DNA of 64,000 nucleotides. Origin: Clostridium chauvoei (GTDB lineage Bacteria; Bacillota; Clostridia; Clostridiales; Clostridiaceae). Under the pieces are notes generated by a model. That model was not told the origin of the DNA and did no database searches. It saw only the letters and a list, made by a program, of their open reading frames with translations. Positions 43,184 to 52,539 of this stretch are shown one piece after another; positions within the stretch are counted from its first letter, which is position 1; every line of letters begins with the position of its first letter. The DNA lies in the NCBI RefSeq assembly GCF_002327185.1, contig NZ_CP018624.1, positions 1,426,001 through 1,490,000 on the forward strand, written 5' to 3'. The translations under genes and the position numbers were made by a program.

Positions 43184-43828
43184 TATATTTCTCTTATGCT
43201 TTTTTATTTCTATTGATCCATCTTCATTTTCTACATATATAAAATCACTATTTAATTCACTTACAAAAGCTTTAATCCATAAAGCCCTAAGAGTGTAAAA
43301 TCTTTCAACATCTCCATTTTCCTTTTCCCAAATATCTTTATGTACACATACTCTTCTTATCCATTTAACTTCATCTTCTTCTGATTTAATTATTTGATGA
43401 ACTCTATCACAAGGCATTCCATCTAATATATAATCATTCATATCATTAAATATATCTATAGCCGTTCCTGTTTCTACACCTTTTTTAATAGCTTCCTTTG
43501 CAGCCTTCATACCTTGAGTTATATATATTTTTTGCAGCTTAGAAAAATTCTTTTCATCTTTTAAAAGTTCTGTTGTCCATGCAGCCATTCTGCCTTCTGC
43601 TGAATGAATTTTACTTTGTAACCATCCATGAATATTACTTTTATCTATCATATCTTCAAGAGGTATATTAGGTAGTCTATCCCCATATCTCCCTTTGATT
43701 TCTTTTGATAAATTCGCTACCTCTAATCCTTCCTTTTTTGCAAGATCTATTATTTCTTCCTCAAGACCTTCAAACCATATTATTTTATTAAATAACCAAT
43801 AATGAATTTTACCTAAAAATAGACTCAT
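43142..43828 (-). CDS. Uncharacterised protein
   Basis: 228 residues, no signal peptide or membrane segment, family not recognised. It is rich in Lys/Glu and helical. Cysteines occur in DGMPCDRVHQI and RRVCVHKDIW, each close to a His, which could form a metal site. The middle has IHGWLQSKIHSAEGRMAAWT. The C-terminal 15 residues (KTSKFKTGPLSRR) are basic and coded within the shared terminator hairpin. Ribosome site AAAGGATGAT. Monocistronic, convergent with the chemoreceptor gene and ahead of the cbi operon end. Confidence 0.7.
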   Translation of the reverse strand: MSLFLGKIHYWLFNKIIWFEGLEEEIIDLAKKEGLEVANLSKEIKGRYGDRLPNIPLEDMIDKSNIHGWLQSKIHSAEGRMAAWTTELLKDEKNFSKLQKIYITQGMKAAKEAIKKGVETGTAIDIFNDMNDYILDGMPCDRVHQIIKSEEDEVKWIRRVCVHKDIWEKENGDVERFYTLRALWIKAFVSELNSDFIYVENEDGSIEIKKHKRNIKTSKFKTGPLSRR

Positions 43829-43947
43829 TTATATCATCCTTTCTGTTTAGCTAGGATTATTTTATCCCTTTGTTCTTTTTATATTCAAATTATACTAAAA
43901 AACTTACATTTATTCTGTAACATTTGTTACATTTTCAAAAAAACTTT

Positions 43948-43992
43948 AACTTGAAATAGAGCAAAGATTTTTTCTTTGCTCTACTTCAAGTT
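43948..43992 (-). terminator. cbi operon terminator
   Basis: AACTTGAA-A-TAGAGCAAAG pairs with CTTTGCTCTA-C-TTCAAGTT (43948-43966 with 43974-43992), loop of 7. Minus-strand tail AAAGTTTTTTTG. Ends the operon about 40 bases after cbiQ. Confidence 0.9.
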
Positions 43993-44032
43993 TTAATCTA
44001 ATTAAGATTGTGATTTTATTATAGAAATTTCA

Positions 44033-44728
44033 CTATAAAATATTTATAAACCCTAATAATACTATATAAATAAGTAAATAACTTAATCTTAATTTACTTA
44101 TTTTAAAGTTATAACTATAATTGTGTTTACCTACATAACATCTGTTTTTTAATGCTAGATTTATTTCTCTCCATCTAAATATTAAATTTTTAAAGGAAAC
44201 TCCTAAAGCTTTTCCAAAATCCTTTATACTACTTTTAATCCCACTAAATCCACCTCTTGCTTTTATTGCATTAAAAGTTATTTTAAAGTCATCTTCTAGA
44301 ACTATTATAAATCTTTCCATAGATTTAATAATATCAGCTACATCCCTTGTATATTCAAACTTTCCAATTATATAAACTATGTGATTTATAGGAGTTGTTA
44401 GTGATAAAAAACTTATGCTTAACGCTCCATTTATACCTCTTAAAATTAATATTATAATGTAATTTATTGAATTTCCTTGCCAAATTAAACTTATTGTAGT
44501 AAATATAGAAAAGAAAATTGCTATACTTAAAAATTTATTAATTATTCTTATTGGATTTCTAGCTATTAAATTTAATACTATAAAAAATACTATATTTAAA
44601 AATATTATATATGGATTTTCTATATAACTACATACTGTTAATGATATTAAAACTAAAATTAGTTTTTCTATTGGATGTATATATGAGTATTTACTATTTA
44701 AGCTATACAGATTTATTTCCCGTATCAT
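44033..44728 (-). CDS. cbiQ: Cobalt ECF transporter T component CbiQ
   Basis: 231-residue membrane coupling protein of the cobalt energy-coupling-factor transporter. Early segments HPIEKLILVLISLTVCSYIE and the cytoplasmic coupling helix region FNAIKARGGFSGIKSSI (one Ala-Arg-Gly motif, of the two usually present in T proteins) are visible; four to five hydrophobic segments. It starts inside cbiN (26-base overlap). A CbiO ATPase gene would normally follow; instead the operon ends here. Confidence 0.9.
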   Translation of the reverse strand: MIREINLYSLNSKYSYIHPIEKLILVLISLTVCSYIENPYIIFLNIVFFIVLNLIARNPIRIINKFLSIAIFFSIFTTISLIWQGNSINYIIILILRGINGALSISFLSLTTPINHIVYIIGKFEYTRDVADIIKSMERFIIVLEDDFKITFNAIKARGGFSGIKSSIKDFGKALGVSFKNLIFRWREINLALKNRCYVGKHNYSYNFKISKLRLSYLLIYIVLLGFINIL

Positions 44729-44984
44729 GCTTTTTCTTTCCTACAAAATATCCTATAAATCCTGCTCCTATTGCTGCTTGCATTGAGAAAAGAAAACTTT
44801 CAACTTCTCCTGAAGGTGGTTCCCAAAGACTTTCAAACCATGGTTCATAATCTGAATTTATTTCCGTTATTAAACCTTCTGCTTGTTCATCAGCTCCTGC
44901 AAACTCTCCATTTTTACTTATTATAAAAGGACCTACAATTAATAAAATACAAATTATAAATAAAGTTAAATTTTTCTTTTTCAT
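44703..44984 (-). CDS. cbiN: Cobalt transport protein CbiN
   Basis: 93-residue small subunit of the CbiMNQO transporter. Two membrane segments (about residues 6-22 and 67-84) flank an extracellular loop, with FAGADEQAEGLITEINSDYE then PWFESLWEPPSGEVESFLF; the motif GxDxxA and the PSGE region are typical. CbiN inserts a loop into CbiM to aid Co2+ loading. Placed between cbiM and cbiQ, with an overlap into cbiQ. Confidence 0.93.
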   Translation of the reverse strand: MKKKNLTLFIICILLIVGPFIISKNGEFAGADEQAEGLITEINSDYEPWFESLWEPPSGEVESFLFSMQAAIGAGFIGYFVGKKKHDTGNKSV

Positions 44985-45018
44985 TATAATAGTCCTCCTT
45001 CTAAGTCTGAAAGTTCTT

Positions 45019-45708
45019 TTATGCAGTGTTTTTTATAAAGTCATAAATAACTACTGAAACTATACCTTCAACTATAGCTAAAGGAACTTGAGTTACTGCA
45101 AAAACACCTAGGAATTTAACTGCTGATACAATTACTCCTCCATCTGCTGATGGGAAAGCTAAAGCTAATTGAATTGATGTAATTACATAAGTTAGTAAGT
45201 TTCCTAAAGCACAAGCTGAAAATACTGCTACTGATTCATTTTTCTTTTTTAATATCTTGTATATAAAATAAGCTACAAAGGGCCCTACAATCCCCATAGA
45301 TAATACGTTAGCACCTAAAGTTGTTAAACCCCCATGAGCAAGTAAAAGTGCTTGAAATAATAATACAACTGTTGAAATAATAACCATAACTACTGGTCCA
45401 AAAACCACTGCTCCAAGACCTGTTCCTGTTGGATGTGATGAACTACCTGTTACTGATGGAAGCTTTAATGCTGACATCATAAATACATAAGCTGCCATAA
45501 GAGCTAAAAGCATCTTTATATCACTATTTCTTTTAATGATTTTTCTAAGCTCTCTAATGCTTAAAATTATAAATGGTGCTGCTAATACAAAATAGAATAT
45601 ACACCAGTTTAAAGGTAAGTATCCTTCAGCTATATGCATTGCATAAGCATTGAAAGGAATAGAAAATGATAATATTAATGTAAATAATAAAAATCCTAGT
45701 TTTTTCAT
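45019..45708 (-). CDS. cbiM: Cobalt transport protein CbiM (S component)
   Basis: 229-residue substrate-binding membrane protein. A signal sequence (residues 1 to about 23) ends NAYA and precedes MHIAEGYLP, the mature N-terminus whose amino group and His residues hold Co2+ in this family. SVTGSSSHPTGTGLGAVVFG carries the second conserved His region. Six further hydrophobic segments. Directly downstream of cbiJ with 1 base between them. Confidence 0.95.
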   Translation of the reverse strand: MKKLGFLLFTLILSFSIPFNAYAMHIAEGYLPLNWCIFYFVLAAPFIILSIRELRKIIKRNSDIKMLLALMAAYVFMMSALKLPSVTGSSSHPTGTGLGAVVFGPVVMVIISTVVLLFQALLLAHGGLTTLGANVLSMGIVGPFVAYFIYKILKKKNESVAVFSACALGNLLTYVITSIQLALAFPSADGGVIVSAVKFLGVFAVTQVPLAIVEGIVSVVIYDFIKNTA

Positions 45709-45709
45709 T

Positions 45710-46489
45710 TTATATCTCCCCTAAATTATATTTTTTCACTATAAAATCAACTAATTTATGGACATCATTAAAGGTTTGTCCATAATTTATCTTTGGTTTA
45801 TTTAGAACTATAATCTTAAGATTATTATCAATAGCAGCTTGTACCTTTTCTTTAATCCCCCCTTCTATTCCACTATCTTTTGTTATTAAAATCTTAATTT
45901 TAAATTCTTTAATAATTCCATTATTTATTTCATATCCAAAAGGACCCTTAATGGCTATAATATCTTCTACATTAACCCCTATATCTATTAGTTTTTGAAG
46001 TACTTTAACTGATGGAAGTATTCTATGTATAACTCTATTTTTAAGCTTTAAATTTAGAATTTTTTCTACATTATTACTTCCTGTAGTATTTAAAACATTT
46101 CCATCAATGCTATTTAATATATCTTTTAAGTCTTCATATTTTTCTATTTTAATTATATCTTTATTTTCTAACTTATCATCAAAATAGCTTTTTCTTTCAT
46201 ATCTTATATAATCTATACCTAGTTCTTTACATACTTTAATAGAAGTTCTACTTACCTCTTGTGCATATGGATGAGAAGCATCTACTAAAACCTTTATATT
46301 AAACTTTTTAAAGATTTCTTTAAACTCATCTTCCTTTAAAGGTTTATCATTAATATGAAGTGTTTTAAATTCTTTTAAAAGCTCTCCACCATATTTTGTA
46401 GCTGTAGATACTAAAATTTTATCTGTATGCTTATTTATTAAAGATAGAATTTCCTTTCCTTCTGAAGTACCTAAAATAAAAGCTATCAT
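45710..46489 (-). CDS. cbiJ: Cobalt-precorrin-6A reductase CbiJ/CobK
   Basis: 259-residue NADPH-dependent reductase of the corrin ring. N-terminal nucleotide motif FILGTSEGKEILSL, VLVDASHPYAQEVSRTS (family signature), and the C-terminal ILITKDSGIEGGIKEKVQA. It overlaps cbiH by 4 bases (ATGA). Ring reduction follows the methylations by CbiH and CbiF. Confidence 0.92.
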   Translation of the reverse strand: MIAFILGTSEGKEILSLINKHTDKILVSTATKYGGELLKEFKTLHINDKPLKEDEFKEIFKKFNIKVLVDASHPYAQEVSRTSIKVCKELGIDYIRYERKSYFDDKLENKDIIKIEKYEDLKDILNSIDGNVLNTTGSNNVEKILNLKLKNRVIHRILPSVKVLQKLIDIGVNVEDIIAIKGPFGYEINNGIIKEFKIKILITKDSGIEGGIKEKVQAAIDNNLKIIVLNKPKINYGQTFNDVHKLVDFIVKKYNLGEI

Positions 46490-47202
46490 ATTGAATATCC
46501 TCTTGGAGTAACAAACTTACCATCTTTTATATAGCTTTTTGAATTTCCTATTATAACTATTGAAAGCATATCAACTACATTTTCGTCAAACTCCCCAAGT
46601 TTAAATAAATTGTAGCTTTCCTCATCTCTTAGAGCATTTCTTACAACTGCTATTGGAGTATTTAAATCTCTATACTCTTTTATTATTTCTATACATTCCT
46701 TTAAGTAATGTGGTCTTCCCTTACTTCTAGGATTATATAATGAAATTACAAAGTCCCCTTCTGCTGCTAATTTAACTCTCTTTTTAATATCTTCATAAGG
46801 AGTCATTAAATCACTTAAACTTATATTACAATTATCATGCATAAGTGGTGCTCCAACTACTGAACCTGCTGCACTTGAAGCTGTAATTCCTGGTATTATT
46901 TCTATATTTTCATCTTTTTTAAGCTCTAATATAAGTCCTGCCATTCCATAGATTCCTGAATCTCCAGTACTTATAAGTGCAACAGTATTATCTTTTGAAA
47001 GCCTTAATGCTTCTCTACATCTTTCTTCTTCCCCACGCATTCCTGTTTTGAAAATTTCTTTTCCTTCTATAAGAGGCTTAATCATTGCTACATATTTTGT
47101 GTAACCAACTATAATATTACTTTCTTCTATTGCCTTTAATGCCTTAACAGTAATATGATCTAACCCTCCTGGTCCTATACCTATAACATATAATTTACCC
47201 AT
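46486..47202 (-). CDS. cbiH: Cobalt-precorrin-3 C17-methyltransferase CbiH
   Basis: 238-residue SAM-dependent methyltransferase that also causes ring contraction. GIGPGGLDHITVKALKAIEE at the start is the tetrapyrrole-methylase P-loop; STGDSGIYGMAGLILEL and GITASSAAGSVVGAPLMHD follow, matching the CbiH/CobJ subgroup, along with SLYNPRSKGRPHYL. Only the methylase domain is present; no CbiG fusion, which is encoded separately upstream. Confidence 0.94.
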   Translation of the reverse strand: MGKLYVIGIGPGGLDHITVKALKAIEESNIIVGYTKYVAMIKPLIEGKEIFKTGMRGEEERCREALRLSKDNTVALISTGDSGIYGMAGLILELKKDENIEIIPGITASSAAGSVVGAPLMHDNCNISLSDLMTPYEDIKKRVKLAAEGDFVISLYNPRSKGRPHYLKECIEIIKEYRDLNTPIAVVRNALRDEESYNLFKLGEFDENVVDMLSIVIIGNSKSYIKDGKFVTPRGYSI

Positions 47203-47216
47203 TAATTTTTTCTCCT

Positions 47217-48185
47217 TTAAATTAACTTTCCAATAGCTAATGTCATTCCATTATTTTTTATTTTCTTAACTATTATTTTTCCTCCTAAAAGTTCAACAAC
47301 AGGCTCGCATACAGATCTAACGCCAACTGTTGCTTCTACAAAGTCACTACCTTCATAGTTATCTTGAACCTTAGCTATTTCTTCTTTAGTAAAAAATTTT
47401 ATTTCTGAATTTAAAGTGTTACTTAAATTTAATATTGCCTTTTCATTTTTTTTGATATCTATTGAGGCTATAGACTTAACTGAATCTACAGATAGATTAT
47501 TTTCCTTTAATGTATTTATTACAAAATCTAAGAGTTTCTTTTCCTCTGTATTTTTTCTACATCCTACTCCAAGGATTATATCTTGTCTTATAAGTTTTAA
47601 TATGTTCTCTTTATTTTCTGCTTTATTTGTAATCCATAGAGTATTGTCCTTTAAAGTTTCTACTTCCTTATATCCTTTGGGACATTCTATTTTTTGGTCA
47701 TCATCTTTAAAATAAACCTCTTCATTGTTTACAAGTTTACTTGCAATAATTTTAGCTAATTTTAAATCCTTTATTATAAGATTATTATCTATAGCTATAG
47801 TATCTGGTGCTAAAAGCTCTAAATTATCTGTAGCTGTAGTTATAACTAAGGTATTATTTAATATCTTTGATATTTCTTTAGCTAAATTATTAGCGCCTCC
47901 TAGATGACCAGATACTAAGCTTATAGAAAACTTATTACATACATCAACCACTACAACTGCTGGATCTTTATCCTTGCTTTTTAAGTAGTTAGCTATAGCT
48001 CTAACTGCTATTCCTGTTGAACTTATAAAAACTAGTGAATCATACTTTTCAAAACATTCTTTAGTTATTTTGTCTAAAAGAAAATCTTGCATCTTAGATT
48101 TTTTATAAATATCTCCACCTAAAGCTTCTCTTATTTTTTCTCCTAAGATATCTCCTTTTTCTGTAACACTTATTATCCCTATCAT
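47217..48185 (-). CDS. cbiG: Cobalt-precorrin-5A hydrolase CbiG
   Basis: 322-residue enzyme of the anaerobic pathway that opens the lactone and releases acetaldehyde after ring contraction. The N-terminal domain shows FISSTGIAVRAIANYLKSKD and LVSGHLGGANNLAKEI; the C-terminal domain has LGVGCRKNTEEK, SIASIDIKKNE and GVRSVCEPVVEL. Full-length two-domain form. Its presence shows the oxygen-independent route. Confidence 0.93.
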   Translation of the reverse strand: MIGIISVTEKGDILGEKIREALGGDIYKKSKMQDFLLDKITKECFEKYDSLVFISSTGIAVRAIANYLKSKDKDPAVVVVDVCNKFSISLVSGHLGGANNLAKEISKILNNTLVITTATDNLELLAPDTIAIDNNLIIKDLKLAKIIASKLVNNEEVYFKDDDQKIECPKGYKEVETLKDNTLWITNKAENKENILKLIRQDIILGVGCRKNTEEKKLLDFVINTLKENNLSVDSVKSIASIDIKKNEKAILNLSNTLNSEIKFFTKEEIAKVQDNYEGSDFVEATVGVRSVCEPVVELLGGKIIVKKIKNNGMTLAIGKLI

Positions 48186-48187
48186 AG

Positions 48188-48934
48188 TTATTTCTTAGCC
48201 TCTCTAAACATATGAGTAAACCCTTTATCATATAAAAGGCTCTTTTCATATTTGCAGTCTATAAAGTCTCCTACTAGTATTTGGGCGCATTTTTTTATTC
48301 CTGCTTCTTTAACCTTTTCTCCTATATCATCTAAAGTTCCAATAAGTACTCTCTCATCTTGCCAAGTTGCTCTTTCTACAACAGCTATTGGAACATTTCT
48401 TCCATAACCATTTCTTAATTTTTCTACAACCTTATCTATCATTGATATTGATAAAAATATAGCCATAGATGCTCCAATAGATGCTAGTTTTTCTAAATCT
48501 TCTGTTTCTGGTACAGGTGTTCTCCCTTCTACTCTAGTTAAAATAACTGTTTGAGTTATTGATGGAAGGGTAAACTCTCTATTAATAGCAGATGCTGCTG
48601 CTGTAAATGAACTAACTCCTGGTATAACCTTATAATCTATATTTACTTTAGAAAGTTCATCCATTTGTTCTTTTATAGCTCCATAAATTGAAGGATCTCC
48701 TGTGTGAAGTCTAACTATTAGCTTATCTTTATTTTCTTTTATTACATCAATTACCTCATCTAAGGTCATTTTTGCTGAATTAAAGATTTCTACATCCTCC
48801 TTGCAAAAATCTAAATGCTCACTACTAACTAGTGAACCTGCATATATAACTATATCTGCCTTACTTAAGATGTCTCTTCCCTTTACAGTTATTAAATCAA
48901 CATCCCCAGGTCCAGCTCCTATAAAATAAACCAT
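48188..48934 (-). CDS. cbiF: Cobalt-precorrin-4 C11-methyltransferase CbiF
   Basis: 248-residue tetrapyrrole methylase. VYFIGAGPGDVDLITVKGRD is the N-terminal motif; RLHTGDPSIYGAIKEQMDEL and PGVSSFTAAASAINREFTLP define the CbiF/CobM subgroup, as do TRVEGRTPVPETEDL and VVERATWQDERVLIGT. Spacing to cbiG is 2 bases. Confidence 0.95.
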   Translation of the reverse strand: MVYFIGAGPGDVDLITVKGRDILSKADIVIYAGSLVSSEHLDFCKEDVEIFNSAKMTLDEVIDVIKENKDKLIVRLHTGDPSIYGAIKEQMDELSKVNIDYKVIPGVSSFTAAASAINREFTLPSITQTVILTRVEGRTPVPETEDLEKLASIGASMAIFLSISMIDKVVEKLRNGYGRNVPIAVVERATWQDERVLIGTLDDIGEKVKEAGIKKCAQILVGDFIDCKYEKSLLYDKGFTHMFREAKK

Positions 48935-48944
48935 TTTTTCTCAC

Positions 48945-49610
48945 CTACTCTTTACTTGCTAATATTAATGACATATATTCTTTAGAATTTATTATTTCTT
49001 CTTTATCTTTTAATATTCTTTGACCTTCTCTTCCAGCTTTACTAACATATACATAATCAAAGCCTTTTTCTTCTAAAACATTTATAACTTCTTCCTCATG
49101 TTTATAAACCTTCATTATAACAACATATTTTTCATCTTTAATATCACTAACTCTTGTTGCTGGTAAAACCATAAGAGGATTATTTCCTACAACTAAAGTT
49201 CTATCAACTATACTAGCTGCTGCACAAAAAGAAGTTATACCTGGTATTGTTTTTACCTTAAAACCTCTTTCTTCAATATGTTTTAATAAATGAATATATG
49301 TACTATATACATAAGGATCTCCTATAGTTAAAAATGAAACATTTTTTCCTTCTCTTAATTTTTCTTCTATTAAATCATAAGCTGCCTTTGCCTTTAAAAC
49401 CCTATCTTTAGTTCCCATAGGAAAGTGTTTTATTATTATTTCTGTTCCTTCTTTTATATAATCCTTTGCAGTTTCTAAAGCTATACTTTCTCCACCATCT
49501 ATAGCACTTGGAGCTACAATTACATCTGAAGCTTCTATAGCCCTAACTCCCTTTACTGTAATTAATTCACTATCTCCTGGCCCTACGCCTATTCCATATA
49601 ATACCGCCAT
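48945..49610 (-). CDS. cbiL: Cobalt-precorrin-2 C20-methyltransferase CbiL
   Basis: 221-residue tetrapyrrole methylase that puts the third methyl group on the ring. VLYGIGVGPGDSELITVKGV at the N-terminus, NVSFLTIGDPYVYSTYIHL, and PGITSFCAAASIVDRTLVVG are typical of CbiL/CobI. First methylation after cobalt insertion, acting on the product of CbiK. It overlaps the cbiT end by one base. Confidence 0.94.
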   Translation of the reverse strand: MAVLYGIGVGPGDSELITVKGVRAIEASDVIVAPSAIDGGESIALETAKDYIKEGTEIIIKHFPMGTKDRVLKAKAAYDLIEEKLREGKNVSFLTIGDPYVYSTYIHLLKHIEERGFKVKTIPGITSFCAAASIVDRTLVVGNNPLMVLPATRVSDIKDEKYVVIMKVYKHEEEVINVLEEKGFDYVYVSKAGREGQRILKDKEEIINSKEYMSLILASKE

Positions 49611-50188
49611 TAAATTTCTCTCCTTATTGCCTTAACTATATAAATAGGATTGTTAGCTATCATCATATAGCTATCGCCTCTATTTTTACTTATATTAACC
49701 ATCGATATATCTATTTTGTAATTTAAACTTCTCATAAGATCTATTGCTTTATAGGCATTATCTATAGTTATAAAATTCATAACTATATTCCCACAATCTT
49801 TAATTAATTCATTGCAATCTAAAATTATTTTTTCTAAACTTCCTGAGCTTCCACCTATAAATATAGAGTCAAACTTTTTATTTTGTTTTTTAAGTGTATC
49901 TAATATATCTAAAGCTTCACCTTTAAATAATTCTATATTTTCACATTTGAATTTTTCTATATTCTTCTTTGTTACTTCTATTGCTTCTTCATCTTTTTCT
50001 ATTGAATAAATTTGTCCATTATATGATATTTTAGAAGCTTGTACAGTTATACTTCCAGTACCTGAGCCTATATCTAAAACTTTTGAATCATCTTTTAACT
50101 CTAGTTTAAAAATACTTAAAGCTCTTATATCTTCCTTGGTCATTGGGCAATTTCCTCTAATAAATTCCTCATCTTTAATTAAAATCAT
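49610..50188 (-). CDS. cbiT: Cobalt-precorrin-6B C15-methyltransferase (decarboxylating) CbiT
   Basis: 192-residue Rossmann-fold methyltransferase, separate here from CbiE (fused as CobL in aerobes). RGNCPMTKEDIRALSIFKLE followed by LDIGSGTGSITVQASK (SAM motif I), IEKDEEAIEVTKKNIEKF, and IFIGGSSGSLEKII. Methylates C15 and removes the C12 acetate carboxyl. 15 bases downstream of cbiE. Confidence 0.93.
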   Translation of the reverse strand: MILIKDEEFIRGNCPMTKEDIRALSIFKLELKDDSKVLDIGSGTGSITVQASKISYNGQIYSIEKDEEAIEVTKKNIEKFKCENIELFKGEALDILDTLKKQNKKFDSIFIGGSSGSLEKIILDCNELIKDCGNIVMNFITIDNAYKAIDLMRSLNYKIDISMVNISKNRGDSYMMIANNPIYIVKAIRREI

Positions 50189-50203
50189 ATATACCCTCCT
50201 TTC

Positions 50204-50806
50204 TTAAAGCCTTTCAACTATAAATATTATTAAATCTCCAAACTCCTCCTCTAATAAAGAAGCTGGGAAATCATAAAAAATTCTTTCATCATCATAAGAT
50301 AGATTCTCACCTACTATAACCTTTGATGATATATTATTTTCTATAAGTCTTTTACATAAAACCTTTGGCGTATTTATCTTATCTGTTAACCAAATAGACA
50401 AAGGATATTCTTTTACTTTTTTTATGAAGTCTTCTTCTCTTCCATGCAAGCTTCCTGTATATGCATTACTCCAACTTTTATTAATTTTGCAAGTTAAATA
50501 TTGAAAGGAACTTATCCCTGGAATTATACTTAAATCCCCTTTATAATTCTTACCTATATATTCACTTATTCCATAAAAAGTTGGATCTCCTGAAGCTACA
50601 ATAGAAATATCTTCTTTATTATTTATTTCTATAAAATCAATTATTTCTCTTAAAGTTTTCACTTTTATTTTTTTATTTTCTATGAAATTTAAAGAATCAA
50701 TGGCTCTAGAAAAACCTAATATTATTTTACTTTTTTTCAAAATAGTTACTGCTTTAGGCATAATATATTCTTTATTTCCTGGCCCTAATCCAACTACATA
50801 AATCAT
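50204..50806 (-). CDS. cbiE: Cobalt-precorrin-7 C5-methyltransferase CbiE
   Basis: 200-residue tetrapyrrole methylase. IYVVGLGPGNKEYIMPKAVT at the start, SIVASGDPTFYGISEYIGKN, IPGISSFQYLTCKINKSW and SLHGREEDFI match CbiE. Works with CbiT, coded immediately downstream. Gap of 4 bases to cbiD. Confidence 0.92.
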   Translation of the reverse strand: MIYVVGLGPGNKEYIMPKAVTILKKSKIILGFSRAIDSLNFIENKKIKVKTLREIIDFIEINNKEDISIVASGDPTFYGISEYIGKNYKGDLSIIPGISSFQYLTCKINKSWSNAYTGSLHGREEDFIKKVKEYPLSIWLTDKINTPKVLCKRLIENNISSKVIVGENLSYDDERIFYDFPASLLEEEFGDLIIFIVERL

Positions 50807-50810
50807 ATCT

Positions 50811-51896
50811 TTAATCTCCTAATGAATTGTATAAAATGTTATAATCTGAAAATCCATAATATATTAAAAGCTGTACTTCTAGTTCATTATAAGTATATCC
50901 CTCAGCTCTAGTTTTTATCTTCTTACCTATATTTTCATATAAAGCTTCATACCCTTTACCTAAAAATTTAACTGCACCTTCACTAGTTTTTTGTTTAAGA
51001 ACTTCTTCTATTATAGATTTTTCTGCCCCTAGTAAAGTAAGCTCTAAAGCTAATACTTCTAGCCTTACATCACAAACTCTACTATGAGTATTAAAGCATC
51101 CATAAGCTATTTTACTTATCTTTCCTATATGACCAATTAATATAGCTTCTTTTATTTTTGCATTTACACAACACTCAAGAGCAAAGCCTACAAAGTTAGA
51201 TATTATTACTATCTCTTCTTCCTTAAAGCCTTGTTCTAAAGCACACTTTTCACCTATATTCCCAAAAGTTAAAACTAATTTTTCTCTATTAATAGCCTTT
51301 TGGTTTATTTCAAGTTTAATTGAGTCCTTTAATGCATCTTCAGACATTGGATAAACTATTCCTCTAGTTCCTAAAATGGAAATTCCACCTTCTATTCCTA
51401 ATCTAGGATTAAAGGTTTTTTTAGCTATTTCAACTCCTTTAGGTATAGATATAGTTACTTTAACCCCCTTATTATCTGGTAATACTAAGGATGTTTCCCT
51501 TTCTATCTCTGCTCTTGGAACTGGATTTATAGCTGGTTCTCCTTTTTTTACAAATAAACCATCTTTAGTTACTTTACCAATTCCTTCTCCAGCTATAAGT
51601 TTAAAACCCTCTTTTAACTTTTCAGCCTTTACAAAAACTTCTATTCCATTTGTAATATCACAATCATCTCCAGCATCCTTTATAACTGATACTGTTACAG
51701 AGTCTCTTTCTCTCTTTATAGAATTTATTTTTATATTTAAAGAAATCCCCTTTGGAGTATCTATTTCTATACATTCTAGAGTTTCATTGCTATATAACAT
51801 AATAGTAGCTGCTTTAGATGCAGCTACTGCACAGGAACCTGTAGTATAGCCACATCTTAGTTTTTTAAAGCCACTTTCTATATAAAGGTCAGTCAT
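50811..51896 (-). CDS. cbiD: Cobalt-precorrin-5B C1-methyltransferase CbiD
   Basis: 361-residue SAM-dependent enzyme unique to the anaerobic pathway; not related to the other methylases. The signature LRCGYTTGSCAVAASKAATI is at residues 13-32, with KDAGDDCDITNGIEV, NPVPRAEIE and GIEGGISILGTRGIVYPMSE later. Full length. Follows cbiC by 7 bases. Confidence 0.95.
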   Translation of the reverse strand: MTDLYIESGFKKLRCGYTTGSCAVAASKAATIMLYSNETLECIEIDTPKGISLNIKINSIKRERDSVTVSVIKDAGDDCDITNGIEVFVKAEKLKEGFKLIAGEGIGKVTKDGLFVKKGEPAINPVPRAEIERETSLVLPDNKGVKVTISIPKGVEIAKKTFNPRLGIEGGISILGTRGIVYPMSEDALKDSIKLEINQKAINREKLVLTFGNIGEKCALEQGFKEEEIVIISNFVGFALECCVNAKIKEAILIGHIGKISKIAYGCFNTHSRVCDVRLEVLALELTLLGAEKSIIEEVLKQKTSEGAVKFLGKGYEALYENIGKKIKTRAEGYTYNELEVQLLIYYGFSDYNILYNSLGD

Positions 51897-51903
51897 TTAA
51901 TCA

Positions 51904-52527
51904 CTACCTTTCAACTACCATATACATAAGTGCATTTATAATAGAAGCCGCTACCGTACTTCCACCCTTTCTTCCTTTAACTCTTATATATGGAATATTA
52001 AGCTCTTCTAAGTTTTCCTTACTTTCACTTGCCCCAACAAATCCAACTGGTACTGCTACTATAAGCTTTGGGTTTGCCTTTTTTTCCTTTATTAACTCCT
52101 TAAGCTTAAATAATGCTGTAGGTGCATTTCCAAACACAAAAATGTCTACATTGTCTTCACATGCCTTTTCTACAGCTGCCATTGATCTTGTTATTTCTTT
52201 TTCTTTAGCTTCTTTATGAACTTCCTCTAAATTTACATAACATATAGCTTTACCCTTTAGTTTTTCTAAAGCTCTTTTATTAATTCCTGAAAGAGCCATA
52301 TTTGTATCTGTATATATAATAGGATTCTTCTTTAATATTTTTTTTGCTTGTTCTATAGCATCCTTACTTATATCTAATAAATCCATATATTCAAAATCTG
52401 CTGTAGTATGGATAACTCTCTTAACTATTTTTAACTCATCCTTAGAAAAATTATGGTCCCCCATTTCACTACCTATAATATCAAAGCTAGTATTTTCTAT
52501 TTCCATAGGATTTTTTATATAACTCAT
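51904..52527 (-). CDS. cbiC: Cobalt-precorrin-8 methylmutase CbiC
   Basis: 207-residue isomerase that moves a methyl group from C11 to C12, giving cobyrinate. YIKNPMEIENTSFDIIGSE at the N-terminus, VIHTTADFEYMDLL with the catalytic His, YTDTNMALSGINKRAL, and PVGFVGASESKENL then RKGGSTVAASIINALMYM near the end. Placed 12 bases after cbiA. Confidence 0.95.
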   Translation of the reverse strand: MSYIKNPMEIENTSFDIIGSEMGDHNFSKDELKIVKRVIHTTADFEYMDLLDISKDAIEQAKKILKKNPIIYTDTNMALSGINKRALEKLKGKAICYVNLEEVHKEAKEKEITRSMAAVEKACEDNVDIFVFGNAPTALFKLKELIKEKKANPKLIVAVPVGFVGASESKENLEELNIPYIRVKGRKGGSTVAASIINALMYMVVER

Positions 52528-52539
52528 ATTTACACCACC